NCBI RefSeq assembly: GCF_002261345.1
Contig: NZ_NEVT01000007.1
Coordinates: 248,001 to 312,000 of the forward strand
Reading direction: 5' to 3'
Length of the DNA: 64,000 nt
Origin: Bordetella genomosp. 2
GTDB lineage: Bacteria > Pseudomonadota > Gammaproteobacteria > Burkholderiales > Burkholderiaceae_B
The notes beneath the pieces were generated by a model that was not told where the DNA came from, ran no database searches, and saw only the letters and a program-made list of their open reading frames with translations. Made by a program: the position numbers and the translations under genes. This document shows, piece after piece, positions 35,192 through 45,029 of the stretch (position 1 is its first letter; each line of letters starts with the position of its first letter).

Positions 35192-37666
35192 CTACACCAC
35201 CAGGCGGTCCCACGGCCCGTAGCGGCCCTCGATCCGGCCGCGCGGAAGCGCCAGGCCGATCAGCGCCAGGCCGGCCGCCATGTCCAGGCCGATCTGCAAC
35301 ATGCCGGCCCCGTACACCGGGGCCGCCACCAGCAGCCCCACGCCCAGCGGCACCAGCAGCAGGCGCGCCAGCCGCGCGACTTCCGCCGCCGCGACCGAGA
35401 TCACGGTCAGCACCAGCGCGCCCACCAGGTGATCGATATTGGCCATGGTGCCCTCGGTGCCCAGGGTCAGGCGCGTGCACATCAGCCAGGCGCCGATGGC
35501 CGCCGCCAGCCACAGCGACGGCGGCATCGATACCCCGCCCGCCACGATGTCGCGCACGATGGCGCCAGGGCGCCGGTCGAACTCGTCGCGCGGCTCGGCG
35601 CGCGGCCCCTCGTCGGTATCGCCGAACAGGAACACCCGCAGCAGGCTCTTGCCGGCCTTGCGGCGGCGCTGCAGGAACTGGCAAGTGGCCAGCAGCTCGT
35701 CCAGCGAATACGGGATCTGCACCAGCATCGCCGCCGCGCCGACCAGCGCCAGCGTGCTCCAGGTTCCGATCACGATCGGCTGGATGATGACGAACGTAAT
35801 GGAGACGATGCCCAGGGGCGCGATCATCAGGCCGAAGATCACCACCAGCCAGGGCATGGTGCGCCAGCGCGCGCGCGAGCCGACCACGCCGGTGAGTATC
35901 TCCAGCATGTACGTATAGGCGCCCACCGCCGCGTCCGGCACGGGCCAGGCGCGCGACACGCTCGAGGTGATGATCTCTTCCGTGCCGTTGCGCGGGTCGG
36001 CCGGGCTGCCGGCGAAGAACGGCTCCCACACATGGCCGATCTGCTCCATCTGGTAGGCGGCCAGGTAGCGCGACACATACAGGCCCACCAGCGCCAGCGC
36101 GATGATGGGCACGCGCTGGGTCCAGGCGGACGGGTTGTAGGTCCAGCCCGGCGGCGTCTCGGGGCCGGTCAGGCGGGCCAGCGGCGCGGGCCCGGGCTCG
36201 GGTTTCAGGCCCACCGCCAACCCGAACGCCAGCCCGCCCACCAGCGTGTCCGACAGATAGGCCGCCGCGTTGCCGGTCCACAGCACGAACGGCGCGGCCA
36301 TGATCAGCGCGCCCAGCGCGGCGCAAACCCAGCGCGCGAAGGCCATCTGCCAGCCCAGCGACAGGAAGGCGAACACCACCAGCAGCGCGCCCAGCACGAT
36401 CTCCGCGCCGCGCAGCAGCGGCTCGGTCAGCCCCACCAGCGGCGGCTGGCAAAGCAGCCAGGTGCCCAGGGCGATGTTGACGAAATGCGCCCAGCGGTGC
36501 TGGGCGTGCTCGGCGCGATACTGCGCGACGTGGCGGGCGCGGAACTGCTCGGGGTCGTCCACCTGCCCGGCGCTTTCGCGCAGGAATTGCGGCGGCGTCA
36601 TGCCCTGCGCGCGGTACCAGCCCAGCGGGTCGCGCTTCAGGTTGGCGATGATCGCGGGCAAGGTGCGCTTGAGCCGGTGGCGCGGCCGCCAGCCCAGCAG
36701 CTCCTCGGCGCGCGCGGTGTCGAGGGCGTAGTGCGCGTCGGACATGGCCACCATGTAGGGCTTGATGAACGGCTTCTCGCCCTGGTCCAGCGCATCGGGC
36801 ACCAGCGGCTCGAGTTTTTCGCGCATCCAGGTGCCGGTGGCGGCCACCGCCTTGGGCACGCGCAGCGTGGGCCAGTCCTCGGCGCCGTGGATCAGGTAGC
36901 CGATCTCGTCCTGCAGCGCGTCGTAGCCCAGCGCCTCGGTCTCGCCGATCAGCAGTTCGGTCTGCGGCGGCAGGTCGGCGCGGCGGGCCAGCGTCAGGCG
37001 CACGGCTTCGTGCAGGTCGTCCCGGTGCAGCATGGACTGGCCCACCTGGTTCGAGGCCGAATAGAAGTAGCTTTCCAGGTCGCGCTCGTAAATGCGGGCG
37101 ATCTGCTGCGCCAGCGTCGGCACGACGGATTGTTCATCGTAGACCCCGGCCAGCCTCAGGATGGCGTAGGGCATGTCGCCATGCTCGCGCCGCAGCACTT
37201 CCTCGGCCTGCAGCTTCGATTGCGGGTACACATACTCGGGCCCGAACGGCTGGCTTTCGTCGATCAGTTCGCCCGGCTTGCCCGGCGCGTGGACCAGCAT
37301 GGTGCTGGCATACACGAAGCGCTCCACTTCGAAGCCGTCGCGCAACATCCGCAGCAGCCGCGCGGTGCCGTCGACGTTGACAGTGCGGTACAGGGGGTTG
37401 TCGGCGCCGGTCGAATCGAAGTACGCCACCAGGTGGATCACGGCGGCCAGGCGGCCGCCGCACTCCTGGCGCACCTCCTGCAGCGCCCGGCGCACCGAGT
37501 CGTCCGAGGCCAGGTCCACTTCGAACATCGGGAACCCCGGGTCCGCGCCTTTGCGGTCCAGGCCGACGATGCGGTAGTCGGCTTCCAGATAGCGGGCCAG
37601 CGATCTTCCCAGGTTGCCGGACGCGCCCGTGATGAGGATCACGGGCAGGTCTGCGGTGACAGGCAT
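35192..37666 (-). CDS. SDR epimerase/dehydratase fused to a polytopic membrane domain
   Basis: An 824-aa two-part protein. The N-terminal half (about residues 8-330) is an extended SDR with the NAD(P) motif ITGASGNLGRSLARYL and a YxxxK pair in YVYPQSKLQAEEVLR. After a linker (about 340-430) the C-terminal half has roughly ten hydrophobic helices resembling a DoxX-like domain (ARWVCAALGALIMAAPFVLW...). It probably modifies a nucleotide-sugar or lipid-linked substrate at the membrane; the function is not established. The ATG at 37666 puts the Rossmann motif at the N-terminus. Confidence 0.85.
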   Translation of the reverse strand: MPVTADLPVILITGASGNLGRSLARYLEADYRIVGLDRKGADPGFPMFEVDLASDDSVRRALQEVRQECGGRLAAVIHLVAYFDSTGADNPLYRTVNVDGTARLLRMLRDGFEVERFVYASTMLVHAPGKPGELIDESQPFGPEYVYPQSKLQAEEVLRREHGDMPYAILRLAGVYDEQSVVPTLAQQIARIYERDLESYFYSASNQVGQSMLHRDDLHEAVRLTLARRADLPPQTELLIGETEALGYDALQDEIGYLIHGAEDWPTLRVPKAVAATGTWMREKLEPLVPDALDQGEKPFIKPYMVAMSDAHYALDTARAEELLGWRPRHRLKRTLPAIIANLKRDPLGWYRAQGMTPPQFLRESAGQVDDPEQFRARHVAQYRAEHAQHRWAHFVNIALGTWLLCQPPLVGLTEPLLRGAEIVLGALLVVFAFLSLGWQMAFARWVCAALGALIMAAPFVLWTGNAAAYLSDTLVGGLAFGLAVGLKPEPGPAPLARLTGPETPPGWTYNPSAWTQRVPIIALALVGLYVSRYLAAYQMEQIGHVWEPFFAGSPADPRNGTEEIITSSVSRAWPVPDAAVGAYTYMLEILTGVVGSRARWRTMPWLVVIFGLMIAPLGIVSITFVIIQPIVIGTWSTLALVGAAAMLVQIPYSLDELLATCQFLQRRRKAGKSLLRVFLFGDTDEGPRAEPRDEFDRRPGAIVRDIVAGGVSMPPSLWLAAAIGAWLMCTRLTLGTEGTMANIDHLVGALVLTVISVAAAEVARLARLLLVPLGVGLLVAAPVYGAGMLQIGLDMAAGLALIGLALPRGRIEGRYGPWDRLVV

Positions 37667-37828
37667 GGCGACTCCCAAAATTACAAAATGCCGGGCCGGC
37701 AGGCGGGCGCCGCGCCGGCCTGCCGCGGTCACAGCAAGCCGCATGCCGGGCCGCCGCCAGGTTATTGACAAGTCAAACGAACTGACTCAGTGTTGATGCT
37801 CGCCTTCAACCCATGAGGAGAGACCACG

Positions 37829-39145
37829 ATGTTGCAGGACGCTCGGCGTGTGGCAGTTGTGTTGGCGGTATCCATGGCGTGCGCGGCTGCGCCCGTCATC
37901 GGCAAGGAAGCAATCGAGTCCAGCGCGGCGCACGACCAGGCCATGCGCAAGGTGCTGGACTCCGGCGCCTACAAAAAGGCCCTGGCGCTGCTGGACGAAC
38001 AGCACGGGCGCATCGTCGACGACGGCATCGCCCTGACGGAGATCCCCGCCCCGCCCTTCAAGGAAGCCAGGCGGGCCGAGGCATTCGCCCAGTTGCTGCG
38101 CGACAGCGGCCTGAAGGACGTGACGATCGACGAGGAAGGCAACGTGCTGGGCCTGCGCCCCGGCACGACCGGCGACGACAAGGTCGTGGTGGTGTCGGCT
38201 CACATGGACACGGTCTTCCCCGAAGGCACCGACGTCAAGGTCAAGCGCCAGGGCACGCGCCTGGCGGCGCCCGGCATCGGCGACGACACCATGAGCCTGG
38301 CGGTGCTGGCCGGCTACGTGCGGGCCATGGACGCCGCCGGCATCCAGACGCGCGACAACATCCTGTTCGTGGGCACCGTGGGCGAGGAAGGCCCCGGCGA
38401 CCTGCGCGGCGTGCGCTACCTGTTCACCAAGGGCCAGTACCAGGGCAGGATCAAGGCGTTCTTCTCGGTCGAGTCGGGTTCGGTGGCGCGCGTCACGCAC
38501 GGCGGCGTGGGTTCCAAGCGCTACCGCGCCACCTTCCAGGGGCCCGGCGGCCACAGCTTCGGCGCCTTCGGGCTGGTCAACCCCATGTATGCGCTGGGCC
38601 AGGCCGCCACGGCGTTCTCCACGATGGCGGTGCCGGCGCAGCCCAAGACCACCTACAGCATCGGCCGGCTGGGCGGCGGCACCTCGGTCAACTCCATTCC
38701 GGTCGAAGCCTGGATGGAGGTCGACATGCGTTCGGAAGACGTCGAGGCGCTCAAGCGCATCGAGCAGCGCTTCCTCACCATCGTCAAGGAGGCAGTCGCC
38801 ACCGAGAACTTCGCGCGCTCCACCAAGGAAGGCGAGATCAAGCTCAAGCTCGATCCCATCGGCGACCGGCCGGCCGGCACCACGCCGGTCGATTCCGATA
38901 TCGTGCAATACGCGATTTCCGCCATCAAGGCGGGCGGATACGAGCCCGAGCTGAACCGCAGCTCGACCGATTCGAACCTGCCCATGAGCCTGGGCGTGCC
39001 CGCCCTGACAGTCGGCCGGATGGCGCCGGGCAAGTTCGGCCGCGCGCACGCGCTGGACGAATGGATCGACGTCGAGAAGGCGCCCATGGTGAAGGCCATG
39101 GGCACGACGCTGGGAACCATCCTGGCGACTTCGGGCATGCAATAG
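37829..39145 (+). CDS. Secreted M20-family metallopeptidase
   Basis: A 438-aa exported zinc peptidase or amidohydrolase. A signal peptide (about residues 1-25, ending in APVIGKEA) precedes the M20 catalytic domain: metal-binding SAHMDTVFPEGTD, GIGDDTMSLAVLAGY, catalytic Glu-Glu in GTVGEEGPGDLRGV, then a dimerisation domain (KRYRATFQGPGGHSFGAFG). The Cys-free mature protein likely acts in the periplasm on peptides or acylated amino acids. A good -35 (TTGACA, about 37765) lies in the 162-bp region shared with the divergent SDR fusion. Confidence 0.9.
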   Translation: MLQDARRVAVVLAVSMACAAAPVIGKEAIESSAAHDQAMRKVLDSGAYKKALALLDEQHGRIVDDGIALTEIPAPPFKEARRAEAFAQLLRDSGLKDVTIDEEGNVLGLRPGTTGDDKVVVVSAHMDTVFPEGTDVKVKRQGTRLAAPGIGDDTMSLAVLAGYVRAMDAAGIQTRDNILFVGTVGEEGPGDLRGVRYLFTKGQYQGRIKAFFSVESGSVARVTHGGVGSKRYRATFQGPGGHSFGAFGLVNPMYALGQAATAFSTMAVPAQPKTTYSIGRLGGGTSVNSIPVEAWMEVDMRSEDVEALKRIEQRFLTIVKEAVATENFARSTKEGEIKLKLDPIGDRPAGTTPVDSDIVQYAISAIKAGGYEPELNRSSTDSNLPMSLGVPALTVGRMAPGKFGRAHALDEWIDVEKAPMVKAMGTTLGTILATSGMQ

Positions 39146-39206
39146 CACGACCCCCGGGCGGAAGGCTCCGCGCAGCGGCCGCCGGCCCCTGCCGCGCAGC
39201 GCCGCG

Positions 39207-39229
39207 AAAAAAAGCCGCCCGCGGGCGGC
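39207..39229 (-). terminator. Intrinsic terminator of the efflux operon
   Basis: The perfect 16-bp palindrome GCCGCCCGCGGGCGGC (39214-39229) followed on the minus strand by seven T (39213-39207). It sits 42 bp beyond the stop of the HlyD adaptor gene, between it and the convergent peptidase. Confidence 0.85.
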
Positions 39230-39270
39230 CAAGGGGGTCGCCCCCCGGGAGGAACCGGCCCCGGCCCACG

Positions 39271-40317
39271 CTATGGGGAATCCAGGCCAGGACCGGTCTC
39301 GATCTCGGGCCGCACCGACATGCCCACGCGCAGGCGCGCGAGCGCCGGCTGGCCGGCGTCGAACTCGATGCGCACCGGAATGCGCTGCACGATCTTGGTG
39401 AAATTGCCGGTGGCGTTATGCGGCGCAATAGGCGCGTAGCTGACGCCGCTGGCCGGCCCCAGGCTGGCGACGCGGCCCGTCAGTTCGACGCCTGGCAAGG
39501 CGTCGACCGCCATGCGCACGCGCTGCCCGGGCCGCACCCGCGCCAATTGCGTCTCGCGGAAATTCGCTTCCACATAGGCGTGTTCCAACGGCACGATGGC
39601 CAGCAGCGGCTTGCCGGGCTGGACCTGCGCGCCGACCCGCAGTGTCCGGTGGCCCACCATGCCACCCACCGGCGCCGTAATCCGCGTATAGGAAAGCTGC
39701 AGTTGCGCGGCCGTATGCGCAGCCTCGGCCTGGGCCAGGCTGGCGCGGGCCCCGCGCAGCCGCGCATCGAGCACCTCGGCCTGGCGGCGCGCCGCCTCCA
39801 GGGCGGCCAGGTGCTGGGCGCGCCCGGCCTGCAGCACATCCAGCCGCGCTTGCGCCTGCTGACGCTGCTGCACCGTGCCCGACCCTTCGGCCGCCAGGCT
39901 GCGATAGCGCGCCAGCTCGGCGCGCGCCAGCGACAGCGAGGCGTCGTCGGCATCGATGGCGGCCGCGGCCTGGCGGATGGCGGCCTGCTGGCGCGCCTGC
40001 TCCGCCTGCAGGGCGTCGAGGGCGGCGCGCGCGCCGTCCACCCGGGCGCGCGCGCCGGCCAGCGCGGCCGCGAAATCGCGGTCATCCAGCGTGGCCAGCA
40101 GATCGCCCGGCGCGACTTGCTGGTGATCCTCGACCAGCACCTGGCTGATCGTGCCGGCCACGCGCGGCGCCACCACGGTGAAATCGGCGTGCACGTAGGC
40201 GTAGTCGGTGGCCTGGCGCGCGGCGGCGCTCTCCGGCCGGTCGAGCCACAGAGCGCCGCCCAGCAGGGCCGCGGCCGCCAGCAGCGCGCCGGCACGGGCG
40301 TTCCTGGAAAAAGCCAT
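39271..40317 (-). CDS. HlyD/EmrA-family membrane fusion protein
   Basis: A 348-aa periplasmic adaptor of a tripartite exporter. One N-terminal membrane helix (about residues 9-25) is followed by a lipoyl half-motif (PRVAGTISQVLVEDHQQVAPGDLLATLD), a long helical hairpin rich in Ala/Gln/Arg (about 75-190), the second lipoyl half (YTRITAPVGGMVGHRTLRVGAQVQPG) and a beta-barrel domain (ANFRETQLARVRPGQRVRMAVDA). It links the DHA2 pump to the outer-membrane channel encoded upstream. It is last in the operon, 8 bp after the pump gene. Confidence 0.93.
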   Translation of the reverse strand: MAFSRNARAGALLAAAALLGGALWLDRPESAAARQATDYAYVHADFTVVAPRVAGTISQVLVEDHQQVAPGDLLATLDDRDFAAALAGARARVDGARAALDALQAEQARQQAAIRQAAAAIDADDASLSLARAELARYRSLAAEGSGTVQQRQQAQARLDVLQAGRAQHLAALEAARRQAEVLDARLRGARASLAQAEAAHTAAQLQLSYTRITAPVGGMVGHRTLRVGAQVQPGKPLLAIVPLEHAYVEANFRETQLARVRPGQRVRMAVDALPGVELTGRVASLGPASGVSYAPIAPHNATGNFTKIVQRIPVRIEFDAGQPALARLRVGMSVRPEIETGPGLDSP

Positions 40318-40325
40318 GATGCGAT

Positions 40326-41831
40326 CTATCCGTGTTGTCGTTGAGAAGAATCCGGCGGCGCCTGGCGATGCAGGCTCAGCACCAGCGGGATCAGCAGCAG
40401 CGCCAGCAGGCCGGCCGCGCGATAGGCGTCGGCCGTGGCCAGCACGAAGGCCTGCTCGCGGAGCGGACCGGCCAGCGCGGCCACCCCGTCGGTGTCCGGC
40501 AGGGCGCCCTGCACCCGGCCCAGGCGGTCCAGCAGCGCGTCGGCATGCCAGCGCTCGCGTACCACCAGCGCCTGGCCGATCACCGTGCCGCCGAGCAGGG
40601 TGCCGAGCGCCCGCAGGGTATTGATGGTGCCCGTCACGTAGGGGCCTTCCGACGGCTGCACCACGCTGGTGGCCAGGAACAGCATCGACACCACCGCCAT
40701 CGGCTGCCCCGCCGCATGCAATAGCTGCACCCAGGCGAACTGCTGCCAGACCCAGCTCGAGTCGAGCCGCGCGCTCAGCCAGCAGGCGCAGGCGATCAGC
40801 GCCAGGCCCAGGCTGAAGACCAGCCGCGCATCGACCCAGCGGCGATACAACAACGCCGCGACGGCCGGCGCCAGCACCAGTTGGGCCAGTGCGATGATCA
40901 GGCCGACGGGCGCGCTCTGCTGCGCGCGGTAGCCCCACACTCGCGCCAGGTAGCCGAGCGGCAGCAGCGAAGCGCACAACACCAGCGTCAGCATGCAGAA
41001 GAAGATGGTGAAGCCCAACCCCAGGTTGCGCCGCGACAGCATGCGCAGCCTCAGGAACGGATCCGGATGGCGCCATTCGGTGACCAGGTAGGCCGCCAGC
41101 AGCACCAGCCCCGCATACGCGCAGAACACCACCAGGCGCGAATGGATGGTGTCGAGGCGGACCGCCTGGTCCAGTGCCACCGCCAGCAGGCCCAGCGCAG
41201 CCGCGCCGCACGCCAGCCCGGGCCAGTTGCACTGGCGCCAGCGGGCGGCGCGCGCCGGCTCGCGCGGCAAGCCCCAGCCAGCCAGCGCCGCCGCCAGCGC
41301 CAGCAGCGGCACACATTGCCAATACACCAGCCGCCAGTCGGCGAAGCCGTCCGTCCATACGCCGACCAGCCAGACCGCGATGGTGGAAGCGAATGTGGCG
41401 GTCAGGGAATACAGCGCCAGCCCGTAAAGTTTGACGCGCGGCGGCAGGAACTTCAGCGCCACCATCATCAACAGGGGAATCAGCGCCCCGCCGGCCAGGC
41501 CCTGCAGCGCGCGCAGCGCCAGCATCAGTTCCAGGCTGCGCGCCAGCGGCAGGGCCAGCGCGGCCAGGCCCGACAGCCCGATGGCCCACAACACGAAGCG
41601 CCGCACCGACACGGTGATGGCGAACCAGGCGGCGAACGGCATGGCGATCAGCTCGGCGGCCGCATGCGCGGTGCCCAGCCAGGACGCGGCATCGAAACCG
41701 AACCCCAGGGCGCCGCGCAGGTCGGCCAGCGCCAGCGCGCCCATGCGGCTGGCCAGGCTGGCCGTCGTGGCGGCCACGAAAATGCCCAGCAGTCCGCAGA
41801 CCGGGCGCAGGGGCGAACCGGCGGCGTCCAT
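40326..41831 (-). CDS. DHA2-family MFS drug exporter (EmrB-like)
   Basis: A 501-aa, 14-helix major facilitator protein. Family motif C appears as ALQGLAGGALIPLLMM and the second half has MAVVSMLFLATSVVQPSEGPYVTGTINTLRALGTLLGG. It is partnered with the HlyD adaptor and OMF channel to export drugs or organic compounds across both membranes. The ATG at 41831 shares a base with the stop of the OMF gene (TGATG); a GTG one codon upstream is possible. Control is probably by the divergent TetR. Confidence 0.93.
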   Translation of the reverse strand: MDAAGSPLRPVCGLLGIFVAATTASLASRMGALALADLRGALGFGFDAASWLGTAHAAAELIAMPFAAWFAITVSVRRFVLWAIGLSGLAALALPLARSLELMLALRALQGLAGGALIPLLMMVALKFLPPRVKLYGLALYSLTATFASTIAVWLVGVWTDGFADWRLVYWQCVPLLALAAALAGWGLPREPARAARWRQCNWPGLACGAAALGLLAVALDQAVRLDTIHSRLVVFCAYAGLVLLAAYLVTEWRHPDPFLRLRMLSRRNLGLGFTIFFCMLTLVLCASLLPLGYLARVWGYRAQQSAPVGLIIALAQLVLAPAVAALLYRRWVDARLVFSLGLALIACACWLSARLDSSWVWQQFAWVQLLHAAGQPMAVVSMLFLATSVVQPSEGPYVTGTINTLRALGTLLGGTVIGQALVVRERWHADALLDRLGRVQGALPDTDGVAALAGPLREQAFVLATADAYRAAGLLALLLIPLVLSLHRQAPPDSSQRQHG

Positions 41832-43315
41832 CACGGCCCGCCCACGCTAGAAGAAGCCCCGCGCGCCATGCGCGGCGCGGCCTGCGCAGGCGGTTGCCAG
41901 CCGCCGCCCAGCGCCTTGTACAAGGCCACCACGGCCAGGGCCGCGTCGGCATGGCCGGCATCCAGGGCCAGCCGCGCCGTCAGCAGCGCCTGCTCGGCCT
42001 CGGTCACGGCCAGCCGGTCGGCGGCCCCGGCGCGGTAGGCGCCGGCGACATGCCGCAGCGCCTGCTGCTGCTGCGCATGGGCATCCACCAGCGCGCGCTG
42101 GCGGCGCTGCTGCGCGGCCCAGGCATTGAGGGCGTCGTCGATCTCGTGCCAGGCCCGCAACACGGTGCTGCGGTAGGCAACGGCGGCTTCCTGCTGGCGC
42201 GCCTCGGTGAGCGCCAGCCGGGCCTTGAGCCGCCCGCCCTCGAAGATCGGCAAGTAGATCGCCGGCCCCAGGAAGAACTGCCGCGACGCCCAGTCGCCCA
42301 GGTCCTCGCCGTCGAAAGCCTCGCTGCCGAAGCGGCCGATCAAGTCGATGCGCGGATAGAAATCGGCCTTGGCCACGCCGATGGCGGCGGTAGCCGCATG
42401 CAGGCGGGCCTCCGCCTGGCGGATGTCGGGACGCCGCTGCGCCAGCTCCGACGGCAGGCCGACCGGCAGGACGGGCGGCGCCGGCGGCTGCGGCGCCGCG
42501 CGCGCCAGTTCGGCATCCAGTGCGCGCGGCGCCGCGCCGGTCAGCAGGGCCAGCGCATTGAGCAACGCGTCGCGGCGCTGCTCGAGTTCGGCGATGCGCG
42601 CCTGCAGGCCGTCCAGCCGCGACCGCGCCGCGGCGAGCTCCTGCTGGGTCGCGGCGCCATGGTCGCGGCGGCTGCGCAGCAGGGTCCAATGGCGCGCGGC
42701 CGCGTCATGCAGCTCGCGCGCGGTGGCCAGCGCGGCCTGGGCGCCGCGCAGCCGGAAATAGCCGGCCGCCGTTTCCGCCGCCAGCGCCACGCGCAGCGCT
42801 TCGCGCTCGTACGCGCTGGCGCGCGCCGCCGCGCCGGCGCCCTCGCGCAGGCGCCGCGCACGGCCCCACAGATCCAGTTCCCAGCTCGCATCGAACCCCG
42901 CCCGCCAATAGTCGAACGGGTCGGTGCTGGCGCCCATGGCCACGAACTTGCCATGCTCGCTGACGGCTTCGCGCGACACGCTGCCGCTCATCGCCAGCCG
43001 CGGCCAGGCGGCAGCCGCCGCAACGCCGGCGCGCGCCCGGCTTTGCGCGACACGGCTGGCGCCCGCCTGCAGGTCGAGGTTGCCGGCCGCCACGCGCGCC
43101 TGCAGCTGGTCCAGCACCGGGTCGCCGAACAGCCGCCACCACTGCTGCGGTACTTCGCCCGCGTGCAGCGCCGCCGCGTCGGCCGGCGGCTGGCGCGGCG
43201 CCAGCACGACATGCGCCAGGCCGTCCGGCGGCGGCGCGAAATCCGGCCCGACAGCGCAGCCGGCCAGCAACGCCGCCAGCGCAAGGCCGGCCAGGCGCGG
43301 CGGCACGGTATTCAT
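41831..43315 (-). CDS. Outer-membrane efflux lipoprotein (NodT/OprM family)
   Basis: A 494-aa TolC-like channel subunit. Signal peptide II with lipobox LLAGC (RLAGLALAALLAGCAVGPDF) marks a lipoprotein; the body has two outer-membrane efflux repeats (GNLDLQAGASRVAQSRARAGVAAAAAWP and the later RRPDIRQAEARLHAATAAIGVAKADFYPRIDL). It opens the efflux operon. I chose the ATG at 43315, directly before the signal peptide; ATG 43339 eight codons upstream is an alternative. Palindromic TetR sites lie immediately upstream. Confidence 0.92.
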   Translation of the reverse strand: MNTVPPRLAGLALAALLAGCAVGPDFAPPPDGLAHVVLAPRQPPADAAALHAGEVPQQWWRLFGDPVLDQLQARVAAGNLDLQAGASRVAQSRARAGVAAAAAWPRLAMSGSVSREAVSEHGKFVAMGASTDPFDYWRAGFDASWELDLWGRARRLREGAGAAARASAYEREALRVALAAETAAGYFRLRGAQAALATARELHDAAARHWTLLRSRRDHGAATQQELAAARSRLDGLQARIAELEQRRDALLNALALLTGAAPRALDAELARAAPQPPAPPVLPVGLPSELAQRRPDIRQAEARLHAATAAIGVAKADFYPRIDLIGRFGSEAFDGEDLGDWASRQFFLGPAIYLPIFEGGRLKARLALTEARQQEAAVAYRSTVLRAWHEIDDALNAWAAQQRRQRALVDAHAQQQQALRHVAGAYRAGAADRLAVTEAEQALLTARLALDAGHADAALAVVALYKALGGGWQPPAQAAPRMARGASSSVGGP

Positions 43316-43348
43316 TCCGGGGAAGTTCAGTGGGCTCATTGTCACTAT

Positions 43349-43413
43349 ACCGAACGGTTCGGTTCGATACATTAGGGATAGTTTGTGCTAATGTCAATGA
43401 AAATCGAACCGAT
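43349..43413. promoter_or_regulatory. Putative TetR operators between efflux operon and its regulator
   Basis: A perfect 7-1-7 palindrome ACCGAAC-G-GTTCGGT (43349-43363) is followed by a related imperfect palindrome ATCG-AAC-CGAT (43403-43413), both built on the half-site CGAACC/GGTTCG. They lie in the 108-bp region between the divergent start codons, placed to repress both directions. Confidence 0.65.
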
Positions 43414-43423
43414 AGGTACAGAC

Positions 43424-44056
43424 ATGAACCAGCCCCCTGCCGCCCTCGGCGAGAAGGCCCGGGCCGTCCTGGCGGGCGCGCGCCGGATCTTCCTGGAACA
43501 CGGCTTCAGCGCCGCGTCGACCGACATGATCCAGCGCGCGGCCGGCGTATCGAAATCCACGGTCTATGCCCACTTCCCCACCAAGGAAGCCCTGTTCATC
43601 GCGGTCATCGAAGCCGAGTGCGCCTCCTTCATGGACACCGTGCGGCGCATCGACTTCCGCCCCGGCGCCCTGCCCGAAACGCTCAAGGCGCTGGCCGTGC
43701 GCTACCTGGAAGTGGTGTTGTCGCCCGCCGCGCTGGCGCTGTTCCGCGTCACCGTGGCGGACGCCCCGCGCTTCCCGCAACTGGCGCGCACCTTGTACCT
43801 GGCCGGCCCGCACGTCATGACCACGATGGTCGCCGAACACCTGGCGCGCGCCGCGCAGGCGGGCGAGATCGATCTCGCCGAGCCGGGCCGCGACGCCGCC
43901 GCCAGCCTGTTCGTCAGCATGGTGCGCGGCGAGCCCCACGTCGAATACCTGACCCACCCGGACGCCCGCCCCACCGAAGCGCAGCTCGACCAGTGGGCCA
44001 CGCTGGCGGTCGGCACCTTCCTGCGGGCCTATGGGCGTACGCCCACCGGCAAGTAA
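43424..44056 (+). CDS. TetR-family transcriptional regulator
   Basis: A 210-aa TetR repressor. The N-terminal HTH is ARRIFLEHGFSAASTDMIQRAAGVSKSTVYAHFPTKEALF (about residues 19-58); the C-terminal ligand domain resembles the AcrR group (RYLEVVLSPAALALFRVTVADAPRFPQLAR). Divergent to the OMF-MFS-HlyD operon, with shared palindromic sites, it is almost certainly its local repressor. Start 43424 (MNQPPAALGEKARA) was chosen as the most natural N-terminus; two upstream in-frame ATGs (43391, 43397) are possible but would place the second palindrome within the coding region. Confidence 0.92.
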   Translation: MNQPPAALGEKARAVLAGARRIFLEHGFSAASTDMIQRAAGVSKSTVYAHFPTKEALFIAVIEAECASFMDTVRRIDFRPGALPETLKALAVRYLEVVLSPAALALFRVTVADAPRFPQLARTLYLAGPHVMTTMVAEHLARAAQAGEIDLAEPGRDAAASLFVSMVRGEPHVEYLTHPDARPTEAQLDQWATLAVGTFLRAYGRTPTGK

Positions 44057-44103
44057 CATCGACAGGTCCGCTCAACCTCGCGTACCGCGCGCCAGAGCCG
44101 CCC

Positions 44104-44946
44104 ATGCCCAGAATCCTCGAACCCGGCGATTATTTCGGCGCCACCCTGCCGCGCTACCACGACGACGGCATCGCCATCGCCGAAACGCGCTTCGCCGCCG
44201 ATCTCGTCATTCCGCAGCACGAACACTTGAACCCGTTCTTCTGCTTCGTGCTGAACGGACGCGGCACCCGTTCATGGCCGGCGCGCGCCGGCGCCGACCG
44301 GCCCATGGCGCTGACCCTGTTCCCGGCCGGCGTGCCGCACGCCAACCGCTGGTACGGCGGCGGCGGCGAGGCATTGCACGTGGAATTCTCGCCCCTCTGG
44401 CTGGAACGGCTGGGCGGCCATGCAGGCGTGCTGCGCACGCCCAGCGACTTCGCCGCCGGCGCGCCGGTGTCATTGATGCGCCGGCTGGTGGCCGAGTGCC
44501 GCGAGCCCGATACGGCCACGCCCCTGGCGGTCGAGGGCCTGGTGCTCGAGCTGGTGGCCGCCTGCGCGCGCTCGGCCGCCCCGCGCGCCGCCGCCGGCGG
44601 GCGCCGCGCATGGCTGGATCGCGTCGAAGCCATGCTGCGCGAACGCTTCCATGAAAGCCTGGCGCTGGACGAGATCGCCGCCGCCAGCCATGTCTCCGCC
44701 GACCACCTGGCGCGCGAATTCCGCAAGCGCTTCGGCTGCAGCGTGGGCGAATACGTGCGCCAGCTGCGGCTGGAATTCGCCTGCCGGCAATTGGCCGCCG
44801 GGGGCGAACCGCTGGCGCGCATCGCGCAGGCCGCCGGCTTCGCCGACCAGAGCCATTTCACGCGGGTGTTCCGCCGCGCCATGGGCGCGACGCCGGCGGC
44901 CTATCGCGCCCAGCTCGCGCCGCATCGCTGCCGTTCCAGGAATTGA
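44104..44946 (+). CDS. AraC-family transcriptional regulator
   Basis: A 280-aa regulator with an N-terminal cupin-like sensing domain (VIPQHEHLNPFFCFVLNGRG...LFPAGVPHANRW) and a C-terminal double HTH (about residues 180-275): LALDEIAAASHVSADHLAREFRKRFGCSVGEYVRQLR and LARIAQAAGFADQSHFTRVFRRAMGATPAAYR, the classic AraC signature. It is followed by a small cupin gene 83 bp downstream in the same direction, a plausible target. Effector unknown. Confidence 0.93.
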   Translation: MPRILEPGDYFGATLPRYHDDGIAIAETRFAADLVIPQHEHLNPFFCFVLNGRGTRSWPARAGADRPMALTLFPAGVPHANRWYGGGGEALHVEFSPLWLERLGGHAGVLRTPSDFAAGAPVSLMRRLVAECREPDTATPLAVEGLVLELVAACARSAAPRAAAGGRRAWLDRVEAMLRERFHESLALDEIAAASHVSADHLAREFRKRFGCSVGEYVRQLRLEFACRQLAAGGEPLARIAQAAGFADQSHFTRVFRRAMGATPAAYRAQLAPHRCRSRN

Positions 44947-45029
44947 CGCCGGCGTTCAAGACCGGCGCGCCGCGCCGGCATAGAGTCTGCCTGCATCGCC
45001 GCATTCCGCCGGCGCCCAGGAGAGCTCCC

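Noticed and set aside
35429-37768. 779-codon plus-strand ORF opposite the SDR-membrane fusion
   Set aside because: Composition is Gln/Arg/His-rich shadow; the minus strand has clear Rossmann and membrane motifs.
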